Assembly (NCBI GenBank): GCA_031278675.1
Contig: JAITJY010000336.1
Span: forward strand, 1 to 8,124
Direction of reading: 5' to 3'
From: Bifidobacteriaceae bacterium
Lineage (GTDB): Bacteria > Actinomycetota > Actinomycetes > Actinomycetales > WQXJ01
DNA: 8,124 bases
The notes below the pieces were generated by a model. That model did not search any database. It saw only the letters and a list, made by a program, of their open reading frames with translations, and had not been told where the DNA came from. Position 1 is the stretch's first letter. Each line of letters opens with the position of its first letter. Position numbers and translations under genes: made by a program. Of the stretch, positions 1 to 5,614 are shown piece by piece.

Positions 1-80
1 TCTCAGCGGCCTCGTCCGGGGCTCACGAACTCACGCTACTACAGCGAGCCTGGTCGAGGAAGGGCAGGTGGCTGCGATGA
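1..80 (+). CDS. Possible 3' end of an upstream gene
   Basis: A reading frame open from the left edge ends in TGA at 78-80. That stop overlaps the ATG at 77 of the next reading frame in an ATGA junction, the same arrangement as at other gene boundaries in this window. The visible tail is about 25 residues, rich in Ser, Arg and Trp, with no motif I recognise. The only support is the open frame and the ATGA overlap, so this may be chance. Confidence 0.22.
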   Translation, partial: SAASSGAHELTLLQRAWSRKGRWLR

Positions 81-355
81 CGAGACTGCCGCCAAGCCCT
101 GTTGACGATCCGGCGATCAAGCCGCTGCTGACCGCCGCGCGGCTCTCGACCTACCTTCGGGCCACGAACAACGACCAGGGGCGGGCGATGCGCCCGTACG
201 CCTGGAACATCGAGGCGTCTGCGGCGATGTGGGGCGACTTCAGCGTCCTGGAGGTCTGCGTCCGCAACGCCATCGGCGGCCAGCTTGAGCGCTACGCGGG
301 CCGCGCCGACTGGTGGGCGGCACCCGTCGTCGCCTTGCTGACCGAACAACACCAG
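77..355 (+). pseudogene. Abi-like protein, N-terminal fragment (truncated)
   Basis: The ATG at 77 follows an AGGTGG (65-70) at 6 bases; a GTG at 68 is an alternative. About 90 residues resemble the N-terminal half of the Abi-like (abortive infection) proteins common in actinobacteria: a leading LTAARLSTYL segment, then YAWN-x-EASAAMWGDFSVLE, then VRNAI. In the family this is followed by a longer helical domain with a conserved RN..HHEP-type HEPN motif. Here similarity stops around residue 93-96 (near 355). The frame stays open to a stop at 578-580, but that part is Arg/Pro/Ser-rich and unlike the family, and neither other + frame resumes it. I infer a broken gene that lost its predicted catalytic half. 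The family assignment is from memory of the motif pattern and is moderately secure. Confidence 0.5.
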
Positions 356-595
356 GCCTCTGGGTCGAGGCGCGGTCGAGCGATGCGCACTCTTGCCTTC
401 CGGCACCCGAGGTACGAGCCATCAAGCTCTGTCCCCTGTCGCCCCTGGTCCAACGCGAGGCTCCATGCACCGCTTCGCCCCCCCAGATGCTGGCGGCCGG
501 TGCCGCACCCTCGCTTGCGCAATCCCCTCTTCAGCGGTGCTGCTCTATTGCTGTTGAGGGGCGTCTTCGAGTTACCGTGACCCGATCCGCCCGCC

Positions 596-633
596 CGTGT
601 GAGACTCCTCTGCGATGACCCCCGGCTCACACG
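596..633. repeat. Inverted repeat, 8-base arms, 22-base spacer
   Basis: CGTGTGAG (596-603) and CTCACACG (626-633) are perfect reverse complements separated by 22 bases. No T-run follows on either strand, so a standard intrinsic terminator is unlikely. It lies about 120 bases before the defence operon start. It could be an operator half-site pair, a relic of the broken gene, or chance. Confidence 0.3.
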
Positions 634-665
634 CTCTGGGACGAGTAGCGCGGATCGCCTGCCGG

Positions 666-700
666 TTGTCTGGATGGCGGCGGCCACTTCCCGATAACCT
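666..700 (+). promoter_or_regulatory. Weak promoter candidate for the defence operon
   Basis: TAACCT (695-700) fits the actinobacterial TANNNT -10 pattern. TTGTCT (666-671) is the nearest -35-like hexamer but lies 23 bases away, too far for a good match. TGGATG at 671-676 gives an 18-base spacer but a poor hexamer. Transcription from here would give a leader of about 45 bases before the start at 753. The position is right; the match is weak. Confidence 0.2.
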
Positions 701-711
701 AGAGGGAAGCT

Positions 712-746
712 CACCTGTTGGAGGTGGCGTACGCAAGATCAGGAGG
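712..746 (+). promoter_or_regulatory. Leader hairpin and Shine-Dalgarno site setting the DUF262 start
   Basis: AGGAGG at 741-746 is a strong ribosome binding site, 6 bases before GTG 753 and 9 before GTG 756. It fixes the start of the DUF262 gene well downstream of the in-frame ATG at 615. Just upstream, CACCT (712-716) and AGGTG (722-726) can form a 5-base-pair hairpin with a 5-base loop. The hairpin could be a small regulatory element but may be chance. Confidence 0.6.
731..744 (+). repeat. 14-base direct repeat, copy 1 (copy 2 at 1154-1167)
   Basis: ACGCAAGATCAGGA occurs here, overlapping the first bases of the Shine-Dalgarno site, and again exactly at 1154-1167 inside the DUF262 coding sequence. 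The flanking bases differ on both sides. A 14-base exact repeat within about 8 kb is mildly unexpected by chance. It could be a binding site for autoregulation or a recombination trace. Confidence 0.5.
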
Positions 747-752
747 TGCGCT

Positions 753-1835
753 GTGGTGCGTCCAAGCGAGCGACCGACTGCGGAGCAAGTCAAGCTCGCC
801 GAAGCGCAGATCGTGGAGCAGTCCAAGCGAATCGACTTCTTCCTCACTGAGTACTCCGTGGAGATTCTCGCGCAGAAAGTCCGTGACGGCGAGTACGTGG
901 TCCCCGCTTACCAACGGGAATTCACCTGGGAAGATCGGCGCAAGTCTCGCTTCATCGAGTCTCTGATCATGGGTCTGCCCATCCCCTTCATCTTCTTCTG
1001 GGAGATGCCGGACGGCAGACTCGAAATCGTGGATGGGTCTCAGCGTCTGCGTACTATTGAAGAGTTCATCTACGGTGGCTTCCAGCTTGGCGACCTTGAC
1101 CCCCTAACCCATCTCTCAGGGTTCCGGTTCGACGATCTACCCGAGTCACGGCAACGCAAGATCAGGAATCGGTCCGTTCGCGGAATCGTCCTGAACGAGC
1201 ACGCCGACGAAGCCGCACGACTTGACATGTTCGAGCGCATCAACACGGGCAGCAAGACCGCAAATAATGCCGAAATCCGCAGAGGAGCACTTGCCGGTCC
1301 GTTCCTTGATTTGGTAACGGAACTCGCCAAAGCCCCTCTTCTGGCCAGCCTCGCGCCCATGCCAGCAAAGGCTAAGAAAGAACGCGGTTACGAAGAACTT
1401 GTCACGCGATTCTTCGCATACAGCGACGGGTTGGAAGACTATCGGGATCGCCCCTCCGACTTCCTCTTCGCCTACTCGAAGAAGATGAACGCAGCCTTCG
1501 CCGCCGATCCAAGGTTGGCGGACAGCTATCGCGCCCGGTTCAACACAGTCCTGGAGTTTGTCTCGCGGAACTTCCCAATCGGTTTCCGGAAAACCGAAAA
1601 AAGCGCGGCAACCCCTCGGGCGCGGTTTGAAGCAATCGCGGTCGGTGCCGAACGCGCTCTTGCGGAGCGCCCCGAACTCGCAGGTTCCTCGATTGAAGAG
1701 ATCGGCGTTTCCTCCTGGATCAACGGTCCTGAATTCCAGAGGATTACCAGTTCTGATGGAGCGAACGCGATTGCCCGCCTCAACGCGCGCATCAACTTCG
1801 TGAAGAACAAGCTGGTGAAGCATGGCGACGATTGA
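753..1835 (+). CDS. DUF262 domain protein (ParB/sulfiredoxin-like fold), no HNH domain
   Basis: A 360-residue protein; GTG 753 is chosen because AGGAGG lies 6 bases upstream (GTG 756 is equally possible). DUF262 marks are clear: VVPAYQREFTW (residues 49-59), the GLPIP segment (74-78), the VDGSQRL motif (93-99, variant of the family's DGQQR), FERINTG (160-166) and EIRRG (174-178). DUF262 is the NTP-dependent half of modification-sensing enzymes such as GmrSD and SspE. Those add a C-terminal DUF1524 HNH nuclease; I see no His-Asn-His or DUF1524 motif in the remaining 180 or so residues, which look helical. Its stop overlaps the next gene by 14 bases, so it is first in a translationally coupled operon with a HEPN protein and a C5 methyltransferase. 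Likely role: cytoplasmic sensor or effector of a defence system. The domain call is secure; the role is inferred. Confidence 0.92.
   Translation: MVRPSERPTAEQVKLAEAQIVEQSKRIDFFLTEYSVEILAQKVRDGEYVVPAYQREFTWEDRRKSRFIESLIMGLPIPFIFFWEMPDGRLEIVDGSQRLRTIEEFIYGGFQLGDLDPLTHLSGFRFDDLPESRQRKIRNRSVRGIVLNEHADEAARLDMFERINTGSKTANNAEIRRGALAGPFLDLVTELAKAPLLASLAPMPAKAKKERGYEELVTRFFAYSDGLEDYRDRPSDFLFAYSKKMNAAFAADPRLADSYRARFNTVLEFVSRNFPIGFRKTEKSAATPRARFEAIAVGAERALAERPELAGSSIEEIGVSSWINGPEFQRITSSDGANAIARLNARINFVKNKLVKHGDD
1154..1167 (+). repeat. 14-base direct repeat, copy 2 (copy 1 at 731-744)
   Basis: An exact copy of ACGCAAGATCAGGA lying within the DUF262 coding sequence, encoding part of a basic Arg/Lys stretch (around residues 135-139). 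The other copy overlaps the operon's ribosome binding site. Confidence 0.5.
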
Positions 1836-2559
1836 ACTCGTCCCATTCTTTGAGGAGAGGTACCGTGAGATCGAGGACTACCTGTTGTTCTTGCAGAGCG
1901 TGGAGGAAGCAGCGCGTGCGGGGACCCCGCGTCTTCGTGGGACAGGTGCCCCGATCACGACCACACAGAAGAAGATTCTGAACTCAAGCTTCTATCTCCA
2001 GCTCTACAACCTGGTCGAGGCCACTGTGCTCCGATGCCTCGAAGCGGTTGTAGGCGCCATTGAAGAGGCCGAGCGCAGACCCAACGAGCTAAGCATTAGG
2101 CTGAGGACTGAATGGGTGCGTTCCGTGGCGCGGACCCACAGCAATCTCGGGCCTGACAAGCGGCTACAAGCCGCACTCGATCTCTGCGAGCAACTCTTGC
2201 AGCAGATGCCAATCAAGGGGTTCAAGATCGAGCCTGGCGGCGGCGGAAACTGGGACGACTCTTCCATTGAGAAGCTCTGCGAGCGAGTCGGATGCGGACT
2301 GGTGTCTTCTCCGGATGTCGTTCGAGCGGCCAAGCGGCACATCAGAGACGACATGGGAGCGCTGAAGCTAGTCAAGAATCGCCGTAATGGGCTTGCGCAC
2401 GGCTCGCTGTCTTTTGTTGATTGCAGCGATGGCGTGACGGTAACTGAACTAGGAGCGCTTGCTGCCGCCGTCGGTGACTATCTACGAGAAGCAGTTGATT
2501 GCTTCGTCCGTTTCATCAAAGCTGAAGTCGCGGAGACGGAAGTGGTGACCGCTTCATGA
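1822..2559 (+). CDS. HEPN-fold putative RNase, MAE_28990/MAE_18760 type
   Basis: A 245-residue helical protein starting with ATG 1822 inside the end of the DUF262 gene; GGTGAAG (1814-1820) is a weak ribosome binding site, so reinitiation is likely. The end carries RNGLAH (residues 188-193), an R-x4-H motif of the HEPN superfamily whose Arg and His form the RNase site. The segment NSSFYLQLYNLVEATVLR (54-71) matches what I remember of the MAE_28990/MAE_18760 HEPN family found near defence genes. HEPN toxins usually cut RNA and stop growth in infected cells. The stop overlaps the methyltransferase start in ATGA. I infer an RNA-cleaving effector or nuclease partner of the DUF262 protein; an antitoxin-like or regulatory HEPN without activity is possible but less likely since R and H are both present. 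Superfamily call is good; the specific family is from pattern memory. Confidence 0.85.
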   Translation: MATIELVPFFEERYREIEDYLLFLQSVEEAARAGTPRLRGTGAPITTTQKKILNSSFYLQLYNLVEATVLRCLEAVVGAIEEAERRPNELSIRLRTEWVRSVARTHSNLGPDKRLQAALDLCEQLLQQMPIKGFKIEPGGGGNWDDSSIEKLCERVGCGLVSSPDVVRAAKRHIRDDMGALKLVKNRRNGLAHGSLSFVDCSDGVTVTELGALAAAVGDYLREAVDCFVRFIKAEVAETEVVTAS

Positions 2560-3632
2560 ATCGGAAAGAGAGTACCCTCACTATTCGCGCCATTGATCTG
2601 TTCTGCGGAGTCGGCGGACTCAGCCACGGCCTTGCGCAGGCTGGCGTCGAAGTCGTGGCTGGCATAGACATTGATCCGGCGTGCAAGTACCCCTATGAAG
2701 CCAACAATGAGGCGAAGTTCATTGAGGGCGACGTGAACGATCTTGGAGCGTCGGAAGTAGCGCGACTCATCGGCGGCACGGACGTCGCCATGATCGCTGG
2801 GTGCGCGCCGTGTCAGCCGTTTTCCACCTACAGCCGGTCCGGTCGAAGCAAGAAGCGTGGCAACGATTGGCAACTGGTTGAGACGTTCGGCAAGTTGGTA
2901 CGAGAGGTCCAGCCTGACCTCGTCACAATGGAGAATGTGCCGCAACTGCTCGACCATCCAGTCTTTCAGCACTTCTTGAAAGACCTACATAGTTACTCAA
3001 TCGAATGGTCTGTTGTCCAAGCCGTTCGGATCGGCGTTCCCCAAACGCGGAAACGGCTTGTCTTGATCGCTTCGAAGCTCGGCACCGAAGGGCTCGCGCT
3101 TTCGCAGAATGTGCGGAAGGCGAAGACAGTTCGTCAGGCCATCGGGCATCTTCGACCTATCGAAGCAGGTGAAGCAGACCCCGAAGACCGACTGCACGTC
3201 GCGTCCCGACTGAACGAGATGAATCTTGAGCGGATACGTCACTCGAAGCCGGGAGGGACATGGCGTGACTGGCCCGATGGCCTCCGAGCAGCATGCCATC
3301 GGAAGAGCAGTGGCTCTACCTACCCGAGTGTGTACGGACGCATGTCCTGGGATGAGGCAAGTCCGACCATCACTACCCAGTGCTTCGGATACGGAAACGG
3401 GCGGTTCGGCCACCCTGAGCAGGATCGAGCTATATCACTTCGCGAGGCAGCGATCCTGCAAAGCTTCCCGCCTGATTACGAATTCGTGCGCCCCGATGAA
3501 CCTGTCCGGTTCAGCGTCCTTGGGCGCCTCATTGGGAACGCGGTTCCTGTGCGTTTAGCAGAGGTAGTAGGGCAGACCGTGGTGGCACATGCCGGCCAGT
3601 TTGTCCGTTCAAGCGGTTCTACCGATGCATAG
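2556..3632 (+). CDS. DNA (cytosine-5-)-methyltransferase
   Basis: A 358-residue enzyme transferring a methyl group from S-adenosylmethionine to carbon 5 of cytosine in a specific DNA site. All main motifs are present in canonical order: I, DLFCGVGGLSHG (14-25); IV, GCAPCQPFSTYSR with catalytic Cys86; VI, ENVP (126-129); VIII, QTRKR (163-167); IX, around RAISLREAAILQSFP (291-305); X, GNAVPVRLAEVV (327-338). The region between VIII and IX (about 185-290) is the target recognition domain; its RDWPDGLR and YGRMSWDEASPTITTQ parts are typical of small bacterial C5 enzymes, but I cannot predict the target. Start ATG 2556 overlaps the HEPN stop (ATGA) and lies only about 10 residues before motif I. 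No classical restriction endonuclease is adjacent, so its partners are probably the DUF262 and HEPN proteins. It appears complete and active. Confidence 0.97.
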   Translation: MNRKESTLTIRAIDLFCGVGGLSHGLAQAGVEVVAGIDIDPACKYPYEANNEAKFIEGDVNDLGASEVARLIGGTDVAMIAGCAPCQPFSTYSRSGRSKKRGNDWQLVETFGKLVREVQPDLVTMENVPQLLDHPVFQHFLKDLHSYSIEWSVVQAVRIGVPQTRKRLVLIASKLGTEGLALSQNVRKAKTVRQAIGHLRPIEAGEADPEDRLHVASRLNEMNLERIRHSKPGGTWRDWPDGLRAACHRKSSGSTYPSVYGRMSWDEASPTITTQCFGYGNGRFGHPEQDRAISLREAAILQSFPPDYEFVRPDEPVRFSVLGRLIGNAVPVRLAEVVGQTVVAHAGQFVRSSGSTDA

Positions 3633-3677
3633 TGAAACGCGTCGCTCGGTCATTTCGCCACGCTGTAACTCAGGCGT

Positions 3678-3986
3678 TCAGCAGCCGATGAACCCCGGGA
3701 AGCGCCAAGCCACTCCGACCGTTTCAGCGAATCCCACCATGGTCCCGGCGCCGTTGGGCCCTTCGGTTAGTTCTGCGGGAAGGCCTGCTCCGATCAAACA
3801 GTCGCGCATGCTTTGGGCCGCCTGTTTCAACTCCGGGGACTCGGACCCCGCAGGCGTTTCCAACGATACAACGTCTTGTGGCGGGGCCGAACATCCCGAT
3901 ACGAGCAGCGCGAGGGCAAGCGCTGTTGGGTTGCTCAAGCGGACCCGGCGGGATGGGCGCGCTTTCGGCCTTCTTCGCACCCTCAC
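3678..3986 (-). CDS. Small predicted lipoprotein
   Basis: A 102-residue protein whose ATG (3986) overlaps the stop of the membrane protein gene upstream (ATGA), indicating translational coupling. The N-terminus is very basic (many Arg in residues 2-16), followed by a hydrophobic stretch TALALALLVSGC ending in a lipobox (V-S-G-C, Cys32). This marks export, signal peptidase II cleavage and lipid anchoring on the outer face of the membrane. The mature part is only about 70 residues, with a CLIGAGLPAEL segment of a kind common in small actinobacterial lipoproteins, and ends in Gly-Cys. The short C-terminus, 45 bases from the end of the convergent methyltransferase gene, may be a truncation at a recombination junction. 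A TTG further in (Leu17) is a possible alternative start. Function unknown; it is third in a trio of small genes, perhaps an immunity or accessory protein. Confidence 0.65.
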   Translation of the reverse strand: MRVRRRPKARPSRRVRLSNPTALALALLVSGCSAPPQDVVSLETPAGSESPELKQAAQSMRDCLIGAGLPAELTEGPNGAGTMVGFAETVGVAWRFPGFIGC

Positions 3987-4288
3987 GCGCCGCGAACCTC
4001 ACGCCACAGCAATAGCCTGCGAATCCCGACGCCCACCAGCAGCGGCGCGCAAACAAACACCGCGTATCGCATCCAAACCTCATCGAACACTGGGATGCGC
4101 CAAGCCACGGCGGTAATAGCAACCGCGATCGAAGCGGTTGTCGACCTCATCGTTCCAAGATTGGCGCGCTGCGCGGTTCCGTCCTGGACGGCTTGCCTTG
4201 GCGGCCAGGGGCCTCCCCACACCACCCCCGCAAGCAGAACTCCCAGGGAGACGGCGGCGAGGACGACCCCGGCCAAGACGTACTTCAC
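3983..4288 (-). CDS. Small integral membrane protein, three predicted helices
   Basis: A 101-residue protein starting at GTG 4288, overlapping the stop of the upstream gene in a GTGA junction and ending in an ATGA overlap with the lipoprotein gene. Hydrophobic stretches suggest helices at about 4-25 (YVLAGVVLAAVSLGVLLAGV), 50-67 and 73-92, the last ending in Arg/Leu-rich IRRLLLW. No conserved catalytic residues stand out and I recognise no family. Small polytopic proteins coupled to an upstream peptide gene are common as immunity proteins for membrane-active toxins or as transport accessories. With a helical peptide before it and a lipoprotein after it, a membrane-targeted conflict role is a reasonable guess but not shown. 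Confidence 0.65.
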   Translation of the reverse strand: MKYVLAGVVLAAVSLGVLLAGVVWGGPWPPRQAVQDGTAQRANLGTMRSTTASIAVAITAVAWRIPVFDEVWMRYAVFVCAPLLVGVGIRRLLLWREVRGA

Positions 4289-4578
4289 GAGGTCGCCTTC
4301 TTGACGAGGTCTAAGCAGGAGGGGAGCCCCATAGCGTTGAACAGCGTCTTGAACACGAACGAAGAGAGTTTGCCGAGAGCATTTATCTGCGCCGTGGTCA
4401 GATTCTTCTTGTTCTTAATGTAGGTCTTGACGACATTCATGACTTTACTCATGGTTCCGCCGAGCGCCGTGTACGCGTCGGCCATGGCCTTCGCGGCCTT
4501 GATTGTCTTTTCTGCCTTGGCGAACGCCTGGACGACCTTCGCGCCGGCCGCCTCGCCGGGACGACAAGCGCTGGTCAA
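4285..4578 (-). CDS. Helical Lys/Ala-rich small protein, start uncertain
   Basis: This frame has high G/C in third positions from about 4560 down to its stop at 4285-4287, whereas the overlapping antitoxin frame loses that bias there. I therefore take it as the coding frame. From TTG 4578 it encodes about 97 residues; ATG 4485 (66 residues) or ATG 4452 (55 residues) are alternatives. GGAGG at 4586-4582 is only 3 bases from the TTG, closer than ideal. The product is helical and basic: AKVVQAFAKAEKTIKAAKAM, then KTYIKNKKN, then an amphipathic end with FVFKTLFNAMGLPSC. The stop overlaps the GTG of the membrane protein gene. I recognise no family. It could be a free peptide, a displaced C-terminal piece of a larger toxin, or the out-of-frame continuation of the antitoxin gene. 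Confidence 0.45.
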   Translation of the reverse strand: MTSACRPGEAAGAKVVQAFAKAEKTIKAAKAMADAYTALGGTMSKVMNVVKTYIKNKKNLTTAQINALGKLSSFVFKTLFNAMGLPSCLDLVKKATS

Positions 4579-4693
4579 CCACCTCCCGGATGACCGACCC
4601 GACCGACCTTCCCTCCGAGGCGGCCAACTGCCGCAGACTCTCATAAGCCACCGGGTCGAACAAGACCTGGACCCGCCGCTCAAGCGTTGCCAC
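4445..4693 (-). CDS. Ribbon-helix-helix antitoxin-like protein, 3' part altered
   Basis: From GTG 4693 the protein begins ATLERRVQVLFDPVAYESLR and continues through a second helix, EGRSVGSVIREVVDQRL, the strand-helix-helix pattern of ribbon-helix-helix DNA-binding antitoxins such as the VapB type. Such proteins bind DNA as dimers and hold a toxin with a C-terminal tail. After about residue 43 this frame turns into an Arg/Gly-rich tail with poor third-position bias, and coding character passes to the frame of the downstream helical protein. No PIN-domain toxin follows. I infer a truncated or frameshifted orphan antitoxin. GTG 4714 is an alternative start. TAATGT seven bases before GTG 4693 could be a -10 element for a leaderless transcript, but there is no good -35. 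Confidence 0.6.
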   Translation of the reverse strand: MATLERRVQVLFDPVAYESLRQLAASEGRSVGSVIREVVDQRLSSRRGGRREGRPGVRQGRKDNQGREGHGRRVHGARRNHE

Positions 4694-4915
4694 GCCAGCA
4701 ACATTAGCATGCACATCTATGCGCCTGCCCCACACCAAGCCATCCACCTGCTGAACCAGAGGCCATAGCCGCCGCGACGGTCGCTTGCTGCGGGCTATCT
4801 TCGCCTCCAACGACCTGATGGCGCACGCCGTGCCCGAAGCGCTTGCCGAATCAGGCCTCACATGCACGATGCCGTCCAAGCGCGCCGGGTAGGCAGGCGC
4901 CGGGGCCGCGCGTTG

Positions 4916-5260
4916 TCACCAGGCTGCCAGCAGGTCGCTCACCAGGTGGTCCACCACGGCTTCCTCCCCGATCGCGACCGCCTCGCGGCGCATCGCCGCC
5001 GCCAGCGCCGGATCCCAGGACGATGCCGCCGGGGGGCCGGCCAGCGCCACCGCCTGGGCGTCGGCGCGGACAGCCGCCAAATAATCGGCCGCGCCGAAGC
5101 GCCACGGCTGCCACCGAACGGCCCAGGCCAGTCGGCTGGCGATGCGCCAGCCGGCCCAGTCGAAGTCGCCGTGGTAGCGGACCTCTGACACCTTCGCGTT
5201 GGTCAGGATCCGGTGGACGGCGTTGGGCGAGATCGAAGTGCTGGGATACCCATCGCGATG
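4916..5260 (-). pseudogene. TIGR02679/DUF2399-type protein, C-terminal fragment
   Basis: Reading leftward, RYHGDFDWAGWRIASRL (about 5179-5129) followed by WRFGAADYLAAV, a GPP-x-WDPAL segment and EEAVVDHLVSDLL closely matches the C-terminal end of actinobacterial TIGR02679 proteins with the DUF2399, Toprim-like domain. The GDFDW acidic pair is the presumed metal-binding site. Upstream the frame stays open to about 5287, but likeness ends near 5250; the hundreds of residues expected before it are absent from all frames. In the intact system the family sits with TIGR02677, TIGR02678 and the SMC-like TIGR02680, a set resembling Wadjet anti-plasmid systems; none of these is present here. I infer a relic cut at a recombination junction. 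The C-terminal identity is fairly sure; the system context is recalled knowledge. Confidence 0.7.
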
Positions 5261-5614
5261 ACCCTGGCGAAAAGGACGACCCCATCCTCACTCGCGGGGT
5301 CGAGAGACAAATGCGAGCCTTGGAGAACGGCCTGTACGAGCGGGTCGGCTAACGCGCGAGACGGCCAACTCCACTTGAGGCGCCGATCGCCATCGGCCGC
5401 GCCGTCAAGGAAGGCGACCTGCCGCTTGATACCCCGCCCGCGCGGCGCCGCAAGCGGTGGCACATGACAATTGTGGTGCCGACAACGGAGCCCCCTGGCC
5501 GGTGGCGAACAGAGTTTCCCGGCGTGTCACCGCCAGTGTTCCCCCGACTACGCCGCCGAGATCCGCGGCGTTCCCATATACCCAGCTTGGCCGCCTCACC
5601 CTCAGCAAGGCTCG
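5261..5614. other. Gene-free stretch with possible + strand coding relics
   Basis: About 350 bases with no convincing intact gene. On the + strand one frame reads like a protein tail up to a stop at 5350-5352 (ending MRALENGLYERVG). After the stop the same frame resumes with IAIGRAVKEGDLPLDTPP before becoming Arg/Pro-rich. I recognise no family. This may be the end of a gene from the other side of the junction that cut the TIGR02679 fragment. A GC-rich hairpin lies at 5550-5571. Confidence 0.4.
5550..5571 (-). terminator. Possible terminator hairpin after the DUF4279 genes
   Basis: ACGCCGC (5550-5556) and GCGGCGT (5565-5571) are perfect reverse complements around an 8-base loop, giving a 7-base-pair stem about 45 bases beyond the stop of the - strand DUF4279 gene. 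No T-run follows on the - strand, so it would be a tract-less terminator of the type proposed for actinobacteria. It could also be chance in GC-rich DNA. Confidence 0.3.

Larger units (their letters stand above)
356..752. other. Gene-free stretch between Abi fragment and defence operon
   Basis: About 400 bases with no convincing gene. Frames on both strands are open because of the high GC, but they are Arg/Pro/Ser-rich and show no family motif. It contains an 8-base inverted repeat (596-603/626-633), a weak promoter-like segment, a small hairpin and a good Shine-Dalgarno site for the gene starting at 753. The left end probably includes the degenerated remainder of the Abi-like gene or a recombination junction. 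Confidence 0.5.

Noticed and set aside
615..752. An ATG at 615 that would extend the DUF262 protein by 46 residues
   Set aside because: The extension is Arg/Gly/Pro-rich and unlike DUF262 proteins. A strong AGGAGG sits just before GTG 753, and there is no comparable site before 615.
1146..1823. A long - strand open frame under the DUF262 gene
   Set aside because: It is the antisense of a gene with clear DUF262 motifs and has no recognisable motif of its own.
3633..3677. A bidirectional terminator between the convergent units
   Set aside because: I found no stem of useful length and no T-run in these 45 bases.
3589..4116. A 175-residue + strand open frame beyond the methyltransferase
   Set aside because: It overlaps the end of the methyltransferase and the antisense of the lipoprotein and membrane genes, with no motif; the - strand genes have coupled overlaps and a lipobox.
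4843..5352. A 169-residue + strand open frame
   Set aside because: Most of it is Pro/Arg-rich antisense of the TIGR02679 fragment. Only the last 30 or so residues look protein-like and are noted separately.
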